The position numbers were made by a program, and so were the translations under genes. Of a stretch of DNA of 64,000 nt, positions 1 through 12,306 are shown piece after piece (within the stretch, counting starts at the first letter, position 1; the number at the start of each line of letters is the position of its first letter). Source of the stretch: Nageia nagi (taxonomy: Eukaryota > Pinophyta); contig JBITNC010000001.1 of assembly GCA_050084985.1 (NCBI GenBank), positions 177,382,001 to 177,446,000 of the forward strand, in the 5' to 3' direction. The notes beneath the pieces are model-generated. The model made no database searches. It was not told where the DNA came from and worked only from the letters and a program-made list of their open reading frames with translations.

Positions 1-1020
1 AGATTGTTGTATTTAATGAGTGATAATAAGTATAAATATAACCATAGTAGTTAAACTTGGACTTGGTAAATTTTCAGATTTAAAAAAACTCAACAAAGAC
101 TTTACAAATAAAAAGGTATTTGAAATAAATCTTTTTCCAAAAGACTTGTGGCATGGGCAGGAGGTCAGGAAAAACCGGTGTTACATGGAGTTTTTGGGAT
201 GGGTTTCCAGGATGGGAGGGGACGTAAGGCTGATTTTAGGAAATTCGTCCGGATGGCAAGTGTAAAAAAAAAAAGATTGTCTTCTCAAATATAAAATAAC
301 ACACTGTGACAATGATACAAATAAACTATTAACGCAGCAATCATAAACCAAAGAACCATATAACAGCAACAGTCATAATAACTATGTAACAGCAGAAATC
401 ATGGTCCATAACAGCAGCAATCATTTATAATTATAACATTATAAGTGTCTTCAATCCACTTAAACCATAGGTCCATAACAGTACTGTGTAATAACAGAAA
501 AAATAATCCATAACAACAGTACTGAGTAAGTTTATGAACCATATCAGCAGTAAGTTAATAAACCACAGTAACAGCAAGAATAACTAATAGTAAAACTAAA
601 CACTTAATACTGTCTTCAGACCACTGCATCATGTGGAAACTCAAACTGGAACTAGAAGTTACTGCCTCCATCATCAGATGCTGAATTATCATGATGTTCA
701 CTGCCATCAAAATGAAGATTTGGATCATCATGTTTACTTTACTTTTAGGGTTAAAAACTTAAAAGGGGGTGGAGGAGCCTTGGTGGGTCCCAACACTCCT
801 TTTATTTTTCATTTTTTTAAGTGTTTGTTTTATTTTATTGAGCTTAGTCTGCACCTTTTTCGCCTGGGATGGCCAGGTGTCCCAGGCCTTCTCACACAAT
901 TTATTGCAATTTTCGAAAATTTAGGACAGGGCCAAAATGTCCTCAATGGAGTTTCTAGTACTTTGCCATGATGGGTATTGGTGTTTTAGTGGGAAAGGGG
1001 TCCCTATGTAATACTGGGAA
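1..1020. other. non-coding; GC-rich patches and CAGCA-rich low-complexity stretch
   Basis: No convincing gene. Positions about 140-265 and 760-1010 are richer in G and C than their surroundings and contain GGGATGG/CCAGG words, a composition also seen inside the hAT elements further right. Between them (about 310-600) lies a degenerate low-complexity stretch built from variants of taacagcagcaatcat. This could be a decayed hAT-like element, but I found no matching termini or 8-bp target duplication, so it is not called as one. Confidence 0.35.
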
Positions 1021-1768
1021 AAACTCAATCAACTTCACAAAATTGTACTCCAAATGAGAGTACTTATTTTACGCAACTTAGCAAATGACACACAGAATTA
1101 GTAATGAAGAAACATAGACTCATTCAATATCAAGAATGGACAATAATGAATAAGAACTGAACAAACGGTTTTATTTATAAGAAAGCTATATACACTAGAT
1201 ATTTTAGAAAACATTGAATGGTATTGTTGTTTATGTTTTGCAATAAGTAAACTTATCTTAAAAATAATGCACTCTGAAAAAAATGAAAGAATATGGTGAG
1301 AGATGAAGTTATTAATTTTCCTGTGGTTGTTAACTGTTGATGCCACATGAATCAGAGATATCAGCCATTTTCACTGCATGAGCTTTATGAGGGCATAACA
1401 TTGCCATTTTAGCTTGAAATATTGTGATCCAAAAGGCTTTGGAGGGTAGAGAATTAGATCTATGCAATACCAGTTTCAAAATATTTATTTAGTAGGATAA
1501 AGAGTTAAAATCCTACTAGGGTCCCAGAGTGGAGGAATTGTAGTTATCCAGTCTTGTAATATCATATTGTATATAGAAAACCCATCATATTATATTATTT
1601 ATGGGGGCTAGGCAATAGCCAAATAGGGTAGATATACATTGGATTGTTCAAATGTGTTAAACAGGTAACGTGTGGTGATGGTTGTTATCCTACCCACAAG
1701 CAAAGTTGCCCTTGATTGTCACAGTATTCACACATATATGTCAGCAAGGAGTTACACAGTCATTCAAT

Positions 1769-1880
1769 TTCCATGAATCAATGATGTAAGGGATTCTGCT
1801 TCCGAAATTGCTTCATCAAAATTTTCCATGAATCAATGATGTAAGGGATTCTGCTTCAGAAATTGCTTCATCAAAATTTT
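1769..1880. repeat. 55-bp tandem duplication
   Basis: Two adjacent copies of a 55-bp unit, beginning ccatgaatcaatgatgtaag at 1771 and again at 1826, with one clear mismatch (cttccgaaa versus cttcagaaa). The near identity suggests a recent local duplication. No gene overlaps it. Confidence 0.9.
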
Positions 1881-2348
1881 CCAAGTGTTGAGTATCATTC
1901 GTAGCATCATATAATCAATCATTCTTATGATCAACTGCTTCAGTAAATGTGTGCTCCTCAAGTCCTCTGTCTAAGCAGTGGGCTTCCCCTAACTAATACG
2001 ATTCTTTTTACTACAAGTATCATCATATGTGTACTTGGTGCATGATGCCAGTATTAGAGCAATTCTGAGGGTCCTATGGCTGGAAACTGAGTCTTATAAT
2101 CAATATGAAACGTGAAGAAGGTGGAAATTTCAAAGTTACTTAACTTTTAAGTGAGTTAATATTTATCCATTGAAATTCTGTTGTATTACCGAATAAATTT
2201 TGAAGATAGTAAGAAGGGAAGAACCTATGCAAATATGATCAGATAGATAAGCTTTTTTCCATCAACATAAGTTATACTAGTTTTTTGAATTTGAGGCATG
2301 AATAGGACCTCACAGATATGTTTGTTGTTGCATTGTATAATATTTCAG

Positions 2349-2400
2349 ATACCAGTCAGGACTTGTCTGACTTGCGTTATTTTACATGATGCAGAGGATT
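2349..2400 (+). CDS. candidate small exon (unrecognised protein)
   Basis: A frame opens after tatttcag and reads IPVRTCLTCVILHDAED before a textbook GTGAGT donor at 2401. The next segment (2487-2593) lies in another frame, but an 86-bp intron from 2401 to 2486 would restore phase. A weaker alternative donor is GTATGT at 2422. I do not recognise the protein. It could be an upstream exon of the VPS9-type gene, an exon of another gene, or chance. Confidence 0.25.
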
Positions 2401-2486
2401 GTGAGTCTTGTGGGTTCACAAGTATGTGTTGTGGACCATCTTCATCAATAAAGTTAGCAGAAGAATCTGTTTCTCAACAATGGGAG

Positions 2487-2593
2487 ATGGTTTGAGACAG
2501 CCTTTGCCTGATCAATGTTATTCTTGTGAAGCAACTCTGTTAGTTATTGAACCAAGCAAGGGGAAACCTTGCTACCTACTAGCTATGAACCAG
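2487..2593 (+). CDS. candidate small exon (unrecognised protein)
   Basis: The frame reads GLRQPLPDQCYSCEATLLVI and continues to AMNQ, then a GTATTT donor at 2594. It ends in phase 0, which matches the phase-0 start of the exon at 22242, 19.6 kb downstream, so it could be the preceding exon of the VPS9-type gene. The Cys pair (CYSC) and composition are gene-like, but phase and splice signals are the only support. Confidence 0.3.
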
Positions 2594-5500
2594 GTATTTT
2601 TCAGCCAAATGGATATACTCTTAAACTATCTTTAGAGGCAAATTATGTATATTAATATATAAATGTGTGGCAATGAAAATATATTTCATGTCTTTATGGT
2701 TAAGAGAAGACAATAAACTTTACTCTCTATTCATTTGAGGTTTACTGCTTGTGTGGGATGAACATGTTAGAATTTCTATGTGCTTTTTCAGGAATATTTC
2801 ACTGATAAATATGTCACTATGCTGCTAGGTGCCTGCAAAACTTATAATTAAAACAAAACACAAAATGAGCAAAGTTTGCGTTGTATTATGTGTTAAGTCT
2901 CCTATAATGGTTTGCTATAGATTGAAGTGTTATCCCTAGTTTAAAGTTAATCCATCAAGATCTAGAAATAATGTGATTCTTTATAAGTTCTCCATATGGT
3001 TGATGACTAACTTATTGTATAGCTTTGAGCTTGGATACTGTTTTCTTCTACATTCTTCAGAACTGTTGACTTAGTGTTTTGTCATTTGCTATGGGCTTTC
3101 AATCACTATTGTATATATTTGTATGTATGTATTTATTAAATTAAAGACATAATCAGCAATATTGCCTTGGTTTTGTCTCTGAGCATGTGGATCAAAACAG
3201 CATTAGTTAAAACATTGTCAGGTACAAATTAATGTCCATGGATAAGTGTGACATATTTTGTGCTTGGCCCAAAACTTAAAACTATGATAATATAACATTA
3301 GGTTTTCTAACAACCTCCATTGTGGCACTCTAATGGATTTTTCAGAAGCATAAATTATTATTATGTACGCAAGGAATAGGTTGATTATATTAAATCACTT
3401 TAATTTGTAAAAGTTTTAAACCAAAGACATGATGTGGATTGTTAGGTCTCAATAATTGGAAAATATAAGGGAAGAGTGTTTTGAGATAATATGCAGGCTC
3501 TGCTATGACATGTGAGCAAATCAATTAATTGACATGTTAGAGAAAATCTATATTAAGAAGTGAGTACATCCATTATTTTTTAAATGAGTTTGATATTGAA
3601 AAGTGAAGTTTATACCTTGACCTTTGATTAGACGTTTCCAATATCAGAGAGAACCACTTTTCCTTACATCATGGATGCTTATATTTGAGCACAAAAATAT
3701 AACCATCTCATTCATTTACATTTCATATATTTAATGTCATGAGGGAAGGAATGGTTTTACTTTTGGGCCTTCAGTATTTTTAGTTTTTGAATTCTGGGTT
3801 TTCTTTCTTGCGTGATCTTGTGAACTCTGTGCGAGTTGGAAATATGTGTTCATGTGGAGCATCTTGAAATCAAGTCAAGGAGGCTTTTGCTGGAATGATT
3901 CTGAAGAGGTTTCCTTTGTCACCGTTTGTTTGGGGCTAGTGATCTGTAATCATCAGAAGCCTATGGCTTACTTGGATCCTCAAATACAAATTTTAATAAG
4001 TTTTATTGTCAAAATTCAATTTTGCATATGTAATATTTCATCATACTGAAAACTGGAAAAGAAAATACACTAAATGAATGCATACACATACAAAATTAGA
4101 GAGACAACAAAGATTTATACTGGTTCTTCTCAATGTGAGAGGACATCCAGTTTCAATGGTGCTCTGAATCTTATTGGCCAATATAGTATTACAAAATGTA
4201 AGAAATAGAGTAACCATACAGTCTACTATCCTCCTACTTTTGCAACACTCTAACATTCAGAAGAGCTTTAATGGAGTCACTAAAATCTGTCAATAACAGT
4301 AGTAACCCTATCAAACTCATCAACAACCTCAACAATGGATTCAAAACAGGAGATATTCAGCCACAGACAACCTATCAACCTCCCAAACCGAAAAAATGAC
4401 TTTGCAAATGGATATGGCATCCGAAACAACCTTGACAGTTCAATTTCCCTGTGCCAGTCATCTGACGGAACAGCATCCACGACTTGTTATCAGGTTTGTA
4501 TGGTGTTAGTGTTGTTCACTCTGCAGATCCAACACACCAAACTTTTGGAGTATGCTTGATTCCGAACATGGAGATTTTTGGTGTACAAACCTCTATACAT
4601 GAATGATCAAACTTCCGAATTGATCGATTTCAGATCAGCTAGCACATGGTAAATGTGAATAAGCACTTCCCTTTATCTGCTTGGGGCCAGCAAGTTATTA
4701 AATGATTCCAAAAAGGGGGTGCAAACATAGCACTCCTGAAACTGTTGCTTATTTAATTTCATATTTTGAGAAGATCTCTTTGTTAAGTGTGATATATTTG
4801 ATTCTCTGTGTTACTTGACATGGAAAAATAATAGTTAATATAAATTCATACGCAAGTCAACCTAAAACTGCTACAGAAAATAGTTAATTTAGCTAGTACA
4901 TCCACCATTACTGTAATTTGGTCATTTTGTTAGGATGACGTATGCGGATGGGTGATATAAGTCAATGAATTTCCTCTCCATATATTTTTGGGTAGAATTA
5001 AAATTGTAAGGTTTCTTTTTGGGGCATATTTTTCCATATGCATTTTGAGTTGGCATTTATCACAAGTACTTTAGGCTTCTCCATAATTTTCTTCTGTTGC
5101 CTAATGTTCTACACCTTTATAGGTTATATTCTTCTTACATCTCGTAAATAAAAAGGGTTTGTTATGAAATTCATGAAGGATTTTTGTATTTAAGGAGTCC
5201 ATAATTGGGTAGTTCTAGAGTTTGGTTATAATATAAGGTGTCATTTTTCGATATGCAGCAAGACTCTATGCTGTTTGCTTGAGAAGGTTTATGATGTTTT
5301 GGCATTGATTGTTTTCTTGTTCTCTTTTTTTTTTTTTTTTTTCAATTTTGAGGATCCCCTTTTCTTAGATTGAGTATATTCAGGGTAAGGCATTAATTTT
5401 GATGAATCAGAACTCTTAGATTCCAACTTTGACTTTGACTATATTCAGGATATTCCTAGGCTTAGATAAACTTGATTTATAATTAATTAAGATCAACGAT

Positions 5501-6904
5501 TGTCTATCACTCTTTGTTACTATTTAGCTTTCTTGTTTGAAGGAAAATGCAACAAGGGTTGTGGCTTTTATATGCTGAAAAGATTTTTGTTTGGGGTTAT
5601 GCTTCCAAGACTTTATTGTTTGTTAACTACTAAAATGTCTTTATTAAATATAGGGTGATTGTATTCGGTACTGTCTAATTATTCACATTCATAAGCTTTT
5701 GTTTGAGAATCTTATGATGGTCCCAGTCCTATGTTGGGCAACTTGCACATGCGTGAATGGTGAAAAGAGTTTGCTGGACAAAGTACATTTGTTAGTATTT
5801 TCTTTTGCAATTCAAAGAATTTTTGTTCTTTTGCAGTTCACTTAAATTTTTGTTTTTCTTTAGAATTTATTTTACGGGGTGTTTTATCTCAGAGGAACTG
5901 TATACAAATTTACTAAGTGTTTTAAGGTCCCACAAATTCTAATCTTGTATCTTCTAGCTGTTTCATTCAGTCACAAAATGTATTTTATCTTTAGGGTGGA
6001 TTACTGTAACTTTGTTTGATGTTTTAAGGTTTAGGTATTCTATTTCTTTCACAAAGCATGGTGGTTGGGTGGTTTGACATATAACTTATGTTTTAGTAAT
6101 TCTAGTAGTCTTTTAAGTTGTTCAAGTATTTCTTGTTGTTTTTGCTAACATTCAATATATCATCTAGGAACATGGTAACACATGTTCCTTGGTGAGTTTG
6201 GAATATTGTGTTCATCATTCTCATGAAGGTGTGAAGGCTTACGTGAGTTTGATATGCTTTATTAAGCACATCCAATGTCCATTTGTTGTTCTGAATGTTT
6301 TCTTCGTTATATTTATTCTAACTTGTTAATATCCATTTCTATAGAAGATTGTGGCTCTTTCTAGCATAGTTAGAAGATCAACTATTATAGAAAAAAATGT
6401 TGTTCTCTTTTACTTTGATATTTTTTAGGGGTCCATAATTTATAGACATCTTTATTGTACCTTCTGTCTTCTTCACCAATGGGATTGATGTATCAAAAAG
6501 ACAAATTATGATCATATGCATCTAATTAAAAACTTAAGTCTTGGTCTTGTTTTTATACCTGCTGCTTTTCTGAGGTGCTTGGTTTGAGGAGTTTTAGCCA
6601 TTGGTTGTCTATCTGGTTCTAATTGTTATGTGAAAATGATTAAGAACATTTTCACAATGGCAGCTTAGCCAACACACCTATAGGAAAATGAGACCAGTGT
6701 GTGAAAAACAAGATTTCTACTTTGTGTTATATAGATTTAGTTCAAAATTGCACCAACATCTGTTTTGACCCTTTAAGTAAGCTTATGATTGAAGCCTTCT
6801 TGTATCTGTCCACTTTATGATGAACATCTTGTTGAGGCAATTAACAAGGTGACAATATATGAAGAAGGAAATCTTTGTATTGATCAGAAAAGGGTTTAAA
6901 TTTT
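2594..6904. other. non-coding, mostly unrecognised
   Basis: AT-rich sequence with scattered short frames and no recognisable domain. A T17-18 tract lies around 5324-5342. Positions about 4041-4560 look like a retroelement fragment: the words tatactggttcttctcaatg and gaggacatccag recall plant LTR sequence, and short frames overlap on both strands. The frame starting at 4335 ends at CAG before a GTTTGT donor at 4496 and could be mistaken for an exon, but it recalls no family. The rest shows nothing I can name. Confidence 0.4.
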
Positions 6905-6986
6905 ATTGACTTTCTATGATTCTTGTTGCTGGAATTTTTTTCAAGTAGGATATTGTTTTTTCATTGGTCATTGGTTTTGTTACTAC
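6905..6986. repeat. left part of a repeat copy split by the hAT insertion
   Basis: This stretch (tttcaagtagg ... tttgttactac) continues at 16023-16192 once the hAT element is removed. The joined sequence is similar to 18070-18330, where the site is unoccupied. It is therefore a member of a local repeat and supplies the empty-site comparison for the hAT insertion. Its type is unknown. Confidence 0.7.
6979..6986. repeat. 8-bp target-site duplication of hAT element 1 (left)
   Basis: GTTACTAC directly precedes the terminal inverted repeat CAAGGTTCCAT at 6987-6997. The same eight bases follow the right end at 16023-16030. An 8-bp duplication is the hallmark of the hAT superfamily. Confidence 0.9.
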
Positions 6987-7395
6987 CAAGGTTCCATGGT
7001 GAGTCGGGAGTGGCGGAGTGTACGGAGTGCGCTCCGGAATTCCGGAGTGGTGGAGGTCATTTTTAGGGAACGGCTCCGATTTGGCAGGCGGAGCGGCTAG
7101 TAAAAAATCCTTAGGATTTTTAGATTTTTTCTTGTTCATTGTTTCTAATTCATTTTTACTATCAATTTCAAATAAAAATCAAGTATGAATTTAAATTATA
7201 AAACATAATGATAATATTAATCAAGTATGAATCTAAAAGGCAGATATGAGAAATCAAAACAAGCCATAATATCATTAAATCACAAACAAGTCTGAATCAA
7301 TGTAGTACATAATGTCATAATATCAAAATGAGTCATATTGTCATAGTAGCAAAATGCCAAAGGTCCAAAATAGCAAAACCATAACTATCAAGTAT

Positions 7396-7400
7396 CCAAT
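7396..7400. repeat. 5-bp target-site duplication of the copia element (left)
   Basis: CCAAT immediately precedes the left LTR and is repeated at 15804-15808 after the right LTR. This proves both LTRs belong to one insertion event. Confidence 0.93.
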
Positions 7401-7899
7401 TGAGAAAGTTGAACTATAACATGAACAACTCTATACTCCCAAGATCACATGAAAGTTCATAATAACATCAAGATAACTCAAGAAGACAATCTCACAAAGC
7501 GACACAAGATGTAAGTGGTTCCTTTAACTAGGAGTACATCCACTAACTAGATCTCACTTCATTCACAAACATGAATCTCTTACAATTCTTCTAACTTATT
7601 TCCTAAACACTATTCTATAGCATAGCTTTACTCCACAAATTGGTGTATGATCCAAAGAGAGAGCCTTCTATTTATAGGCCAAAATCCCTTTTTGGATCAC
7701 TTTTTTACCCAATGTACAAAAGCATGACATGCACATCCTTTTACCCAAGGGGCATGCTCATGACATGGATTGTAGGACAAGTTACATTATCATATTCACT
7801 TAAATACTTAAGGTATCAAATGATACCCTTAAATATTAGTGAACTTAAATAAGAAGATTATTACATAACCTTTACAATAATGCATTATACATTCTAACA
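7401..7899 (-). repeat. copia 3' LTR
   Basis: A 499-bp LTR, TGTTAG...CTCA when read on the - strand. A TATAAATA box (complement of 7669-7676) marks the U3 promoter. It corresponds base for base to 15305-15803 with no length change. Confidence 0.93.
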
Positions 7900-7908
7900 C
7901 TCCCCCAT
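7900..7908 (-). other. copia polypurine tract
   Basis: Read on the - strand the sequence is ATGGGGGAG, ending directly at the LTR start. This is the expected plus-strand primer position for reverse transcription. Confidence 0.8.
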
Positions 7909-8595
7909 AATGCAATATTGGGATAGAGCGAATAAGAGAGAAGAAAGAGAGAAAGTAAGAGAGTTCTCCTCCAAACAGATACAATGGAGATGAGAACTTT
8001 TTACATATTTGTGAAGTAAGAAAGATCTAGTTTGAGACTCACTACTTTGCCAAATACAATCATTAACCACAACCGGTTTCAATGTACATGAAGTAGTCAT
8101 CCAACTGGAAGTCATGAAGAGTCTCCAAGAGTTTGCATACCTGAAGTAACCTGCAATCTCAAAGGAAATTGCAAGTCATAAGCAGCTCAAATAACAAGAT
8201 CAGTTAGATGCAACATATTCATATCAACTAGGATATATGAATCACTCAAATGCCATCATGAACTGATCAATGGTGCATTATAAGTCATCACGAAGATGCC
8301 AAGCCAAAAAACTCATAGTCACTTGTATATAAAACACGTGTTGATTATCATTACAAAATAGAGCATGTACATACAAGTTCCTCACATATAGATAACTAAA
8401 AAGTGCCAAAAGACACATAAGAGTTCATCACATATGGATAATTGAACAGTGCTAGATTGGCTAATCTTTTTGCTTTAAAAATTTGTATAACAAATTTCTC
8501 ACGCAGAGTGAACTTACCATGAAGGTGTACAACAAAATCAACACTATACAGCACAAAATACTCTTAGGGGTGAAGTAATCATCACAAACATGAAT

Positions 8596-8817
8596 TCAAA
8601 CTTTACTCCCTTTTGAAGGCAACTTCACCAACCCGATAGCATCTTTAAGCTTACAAAACTGAGCTTCCGAGAGTGGCTTGGTGAACAAATCAACGGAGTT
8701 CAAGGTGGAGGGACAATACTTTAGGTGGATGATGCCATTAAGAACCTTCTCCCTAATAAAATGGGCATGGATTTCCACATGTTTTGTTTTCTGATGGAAC
8801 ACAGGATTCTTAGCCAA
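8596..8817 (-). pseudogene. copia RNase H C-terminal segment
   Basis: A frame of 73 codons reads NPVFHQKTKHVEIHAHFIRE and ends with VDLFTKPL, the typical end of a copia RNase H and polyprotein. A TAG at about 8830-8832 separates it from the preceding frame (SDN-stop-SAISLAKN), where CAG is expected. Noncoding space of about 0.7 kb follows before the polypurine tract. Confidence 0.9.
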
Positions 8818-8829
8818 AGAAATAGCCGA

Positions 8830-9477
8830 CTAATTGTCTGAAAAAATCAAAGATGAGCTAGCTTGCTCATATCCAATTTCTTTCAGAAGATGCCTTAGCC
8901 AAATAGCTTCCTGGGCTACAACAAACATGGCACGGTATTCAGCTTCTATGGTGGAAAGAGAAACAATAGGCTGCTTCTTGGAAGCCCAAGAGATAGCACC
9001 TGAACCAATGCTAAACACATATGTAGAGGTTGATTTCCTATCATCTCTATCTCCCCCATAGTCAGAATTTGAGAATCCAGAGAGAACAAACGAGGGCAAC
9101 TTAGAATACTTGAGAGCAAGATCCTTAGTCCCTGCAATATATCTTAAGATTTGCTTAACAACATTGAGATGCTCAACATATGGTTTTTGCATGAATCGTG
9201 CCATCAGATTCACTGCAACGACAATATCTGGCCTGAATATAGTCAAATACAAAAGACTACCAATTAATTGCATGTAAGTTGTAGCATCAACTAATTGAAA
9301 GTTGGAGCTCAGAGAAACAATGATTCCAGGAGAGACTGGGATCGTAACATATTTACACTCCTCCATTCCAAACTTTTGCAAGATGTTTGATATATACTTA
9401 AGATGGACTGAGATAAGTACAATTCTTATATTGATACATTTGCATTCCAAGATAGTAGTGCAAGAGATCAAGATCAA
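8830..9477 (-). pseudogene. copia reverse transcriptase end and RNase H
   Basis: A frame of 215 codons. The first ~25 residues are out of register: the usual LDLLHYYLGMQ segment is found in the neighbouring frame, so two compensating frameshifts lie at about 9410-9478. It then carries YMQLIGSLLYLTIFRPDI, followed by the RNase H motifs SNSDYGGD (GYSDADWAGD expected) and SLSTIEAEYRA. It belongs to the same polyprotein as its neighbours. Confidence 0.93.
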
Positions 9478-9888
9478 TCATTCAAATGTTGCCTTAAGTT
9501 TGGATATGCACTCTTGAATGATTTCTTCATTGTTACTAGTTATCAGAAGATCATCCACATAAAGGAGAATCAGGACCATGTCTTTTCCCTGATTGAGCAC
9601 ATATAGATTGGAGTCAGAAAAACATTTCGAGAAACCAATGTCTGCAAAATACCTTGAAATCTTCCCGTACCAGGCTTTAGGTGCTTGTTTAAGTCCATAT
9701 AATGACTTCTTTAGTTTGCACACAAAGAACTCTTTGCCTTCCACAATGAACCCTTCTAGTTGATTCATAAAAATTTCCACATCTAAGTCACCATTGAGAA
9801 ATGCACTCTTAATGTCAAGTTGAAAAACTTTCCATCCTTTAGCTGTAGAAAGAGCAAAGATAATTCTCACAATAGGCATCTTTGCCAT
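9478..9888 (-). pseudogene. copia reverse transcriptase core
   Basis: A frame of 136 codons holding the palm motifs: QLDIKSAFLNGDL near residue 23, KSLYGLKQAPKAWY near residue 61, and the catalytic LLYVDDLLIT near residue 107. The catalytic aspartates are intact. A TAA upstream (AQK-stop-YVDYKETFAP, about 9919) breaks the link to the N-terminal part; CAA is a likely original codon. Confidence 0.95.
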
Positions 9889-9918
9889 GGGGGCAAAGGT
9901 TTCCTTATAATCTACATA

Positions 9919-10353
9919 TTATTTCTGAGCAAAACCTTTGGCTGCTAACCTTACTTTGTATTTCTCAATATCTCCAACTGAATTAAATTTGACCTTGTAG
10001 ATCCACTTATTGCCAATCACATTCTTCTCATTGGGATAAGGAACCAAGTCCCAAGTTTTATTTTTCATAAGCGCCTCATACTCCACTTTCATGGCTTCCA
10101 TCCAACACTCGTGCTTAGAAGCTTCTTTGAAGGTTGAAGGATCATGCTTGTTGTCAATCTTGGCAAATAAAGATTCCTTCAAGGTCATGCTCCTAGTTAC
10201 CCTTTGTGTTGGAGAATTTTGTTCCTGAGATGACTTGTCTACATCAATATCTAACCAGCTAGGTGCAACTGATGAGTCATCATCAACAACATTCTCATTA
10301 GAAATAGATTCTTCAGGAAGTTCATTGAACTTTACATCTTTTGAAACAAACAC
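9919..10353 (-). pseudogene. copia integrase tail and reverse transcriptase N-terminus
   Basis: A frame of 144 codons. The first half is the acidic, Ser-rich linker between integrase and reverse transcriptase. The second half has the typical RT entry WMEAMKVEYEALMKNKTWDL, NKWIYKVKF and RLAAKGFAQK. A TAG at about 10390 (GYDS-stop-HRSYRLYSP) separates it from the integrase part. Confidence 0.93.
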
Positions 10354-10392
10354 AGCTTTGTAAGATGGAGAGTAGAGCCTGTAGCTTCTATG

Positions 10393-10656
10393 CTAACTAT
10401 CATAACCCACAAAGATGCATTTTGTAGCTCTTTTATCCAACTTTTTCCTTTTCTCAGAAACAGTAAAGGAGAATGCTTCACAACCAAACACCCTAAGGTG
10501 AGAAATGTTAGGTTTTCTTCTTGACCATGCCTTAAAAGGAGTTTTACTTTGAACAGCTTTTGTGGGACACCTATTCAAGGTGTAAATAGCACTGTTCACA
10601 ACTTCATCCCACAAGAAACTAAGAAGATTACCCAACATGCATCTAGCCATTTCCAT
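10393..10656 (-). pseudogene. copia integrase C-terminal part
   Basis: A frame of 87 codons reading MEMARCMLGNLLSFLWDEVV, then LNRCPTKAVQSKTPFKAW and KCIFVGYDS, all standard for copia integrase. The region just upstream reads QNGVAERKNR, which holds the third catalytic acid (Glu) of the DDE triad. A TAG at about 10694-10696 stands where the usual TPQQNG needs CAG. Confidence 0.93.
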
Positions 10657-10692
10657 AATTGTTCTGTTTTTCCTTTCAGCAACACCGTTTTG

Positions 10693-10983
10693 CTAAGGAG
10701 TGTAAGGAATCGTAAATTGCTTCTTGATTCCATACTTAGCACAATAGTCATTGAACTCATTGTTGTTATATTCTCCTCCATTATCTGATCTCAACATCTT
10801 GATTTTAAGATTAGTTTGATTCTCAACAAAAGCCTTAAAAACCTTAAAACTCTCAAAGGTTTGATCCTTGTGCTCAAGTAGATACCCAAAGGTCATTCTA
10901 CTAAAGTCATCAATGAAAGTCAAGATGTAAGATGCTCCTTCAAGCAACCTAGTCTGAAACGGATCCATCAAATCTGAATGCAC
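10693..10983 (-). pseudogene. copia integrase catalytic core
   Basis: A frame of 96 codons with the DDE-core words ILTFIDDFSRMTFGYLLE and LRSDNGGEY, which supply the two catalytic Asp residues. A frameshift near 10990 separates it from the pre-integrase frame: the usual IQLVHSDL is reached only by changing frame. Confidence 0.93.
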
Positions 10984-12173
10984 AAGTTGAATAGGTTAAG
11001 ATGCTCTTTTTCAAACTTTTGTCTATGCATCTTGCCAAGAATGCACTTCTCGCATAGACCAATTGAAGGAGAAATTGAAGGCAATCCTTCCACAAATTCT
11101 TGGTCTTTTGTGACTTGAATACTCTTATGGTTAAGGTGCCCTAAATGATGGTGCCAAAGATTGCCTATAGGGCACACACTTGTAGCAAGACACATTTTTG
11201 ATGGAACTTGATCCACAATGTAGAGATCATCTTTTACTGACCCTTTAACCAATGTGGCAAGTTCTTTCTTAATGCACCAGGATTGAGAGTCGAACTCAAA
11301 AGAGTACCCTTTTCTAGCAACTTGGATCACGGATAGAAGGTTCATCCTAAGCTTAGGAACATAGAGCACATTATTAAGAACTTTCCTGTGAATCAACACA
11401 CTTCCAATTCTTTGGATTTCAAGGGTAGAGTTATCACCTATCACAACCGCATCTTTTCTATACTTGTTAAAGTTTTCAAACTTTTCTTTTTCAAAGCATA
11501 GGTGATTAGTGCAACCAGAATCAACAATCCAATTAGACGAAAAAGAGCGAGACATGGAGTAGAGTGCCGTAGCAAAACCAGCTTGAATATTCTTCTTTCT
11601 TTTGAAGTTCTTTACATTTCCATTGCCTTTGTTCTTTTCCTCTCTTTTCTTTTTGTAGCAATCAACTTCTTTGTGACCTTGAATGCCATAATAGTTACAA
11701 TTACCATCAAACTTTTCCTTAGGATAAGGATTGTTTGCTTTGTCTTTTCCATCTCTTTGCTTGAAGTGATTGTTGCCGTTGTTTCTGTTGTTGCTGTTGC
11801 CATTGTTCCTGCTACTGTTGTAGCCATTGCCTCTTTTCTCAAACCTTTTGGAGGAAGAAGGATAAGATTTCTTTTGATGGTTGAATTTCGTCTTGAAAGG
11901 AGTTTTGGTTGCTCCAAGAGCAACGTTATTATCCTTAGGAGAAGAAATCAACATCTTTTTGTTAAGGGTTTTCTCATGCTGCAAAAGGTGCCTAGAAAGG
12001 TTCTCAAGAGAGAAAACTTCTTCTTTATCATCAAGCCTTGTTTTTATAACCGTTACAAAGTTTTCAAACTTTGAAGAAAGGCTTTGAAGAATTATGAAGA
12101 CCATGAACTCATCATTGATCCAATTGCACCCACAAGCAACAAGTTGGATTCTCAAGTCAATGATTTTATTCAA
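10968..12173 (-). pseudogene. copia gag end, protease and pre-integrase domain
   Basis: The longest surviving frame (401 codons). Order: gag helices (1-80), an Asn/Lys/Gly-rich linker (100-155), one zinc knuckle at 159-172 in which the second Cys is Tyr (CNYYGIQGHKEVDC), the protease motif WIVDSGCTNH with catalytic DSG at 218-220, and the pre-integrase finger with WHHHLGHL near 340 and CEKC at 374-377. Loss of a zinc ligand and a frameshift at the end show decay. Confidence 0.93.
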
Positions 12174-12306
12174 GTAGATGGCAACATTTTCATCTTTCTC
12201 TTGACGAGATTGAAGTAACTTTTGGAGAATGGTAAACCTTCTTAGCCAAGTTAGATTTGCTTAAGCTTATCCCAAGCTTCCTTTGCCAAGGTTGAAGAGG
12301 AAATCA

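Noticed and set aside
4335-4559. Open frame ending in CAG before a GTTTGT donor, exon-like
   Set aside because: It lies in a stretch with LTR-like words, overlaps an equally open frame on the other strand, has no acceptor context and recalls no protein family.
11502-12074. 190-codon frame on the + strand
   Set aside because: It is antisense to copia gag/protease, which is clearly coding on the - strand; a shadow of that gene.
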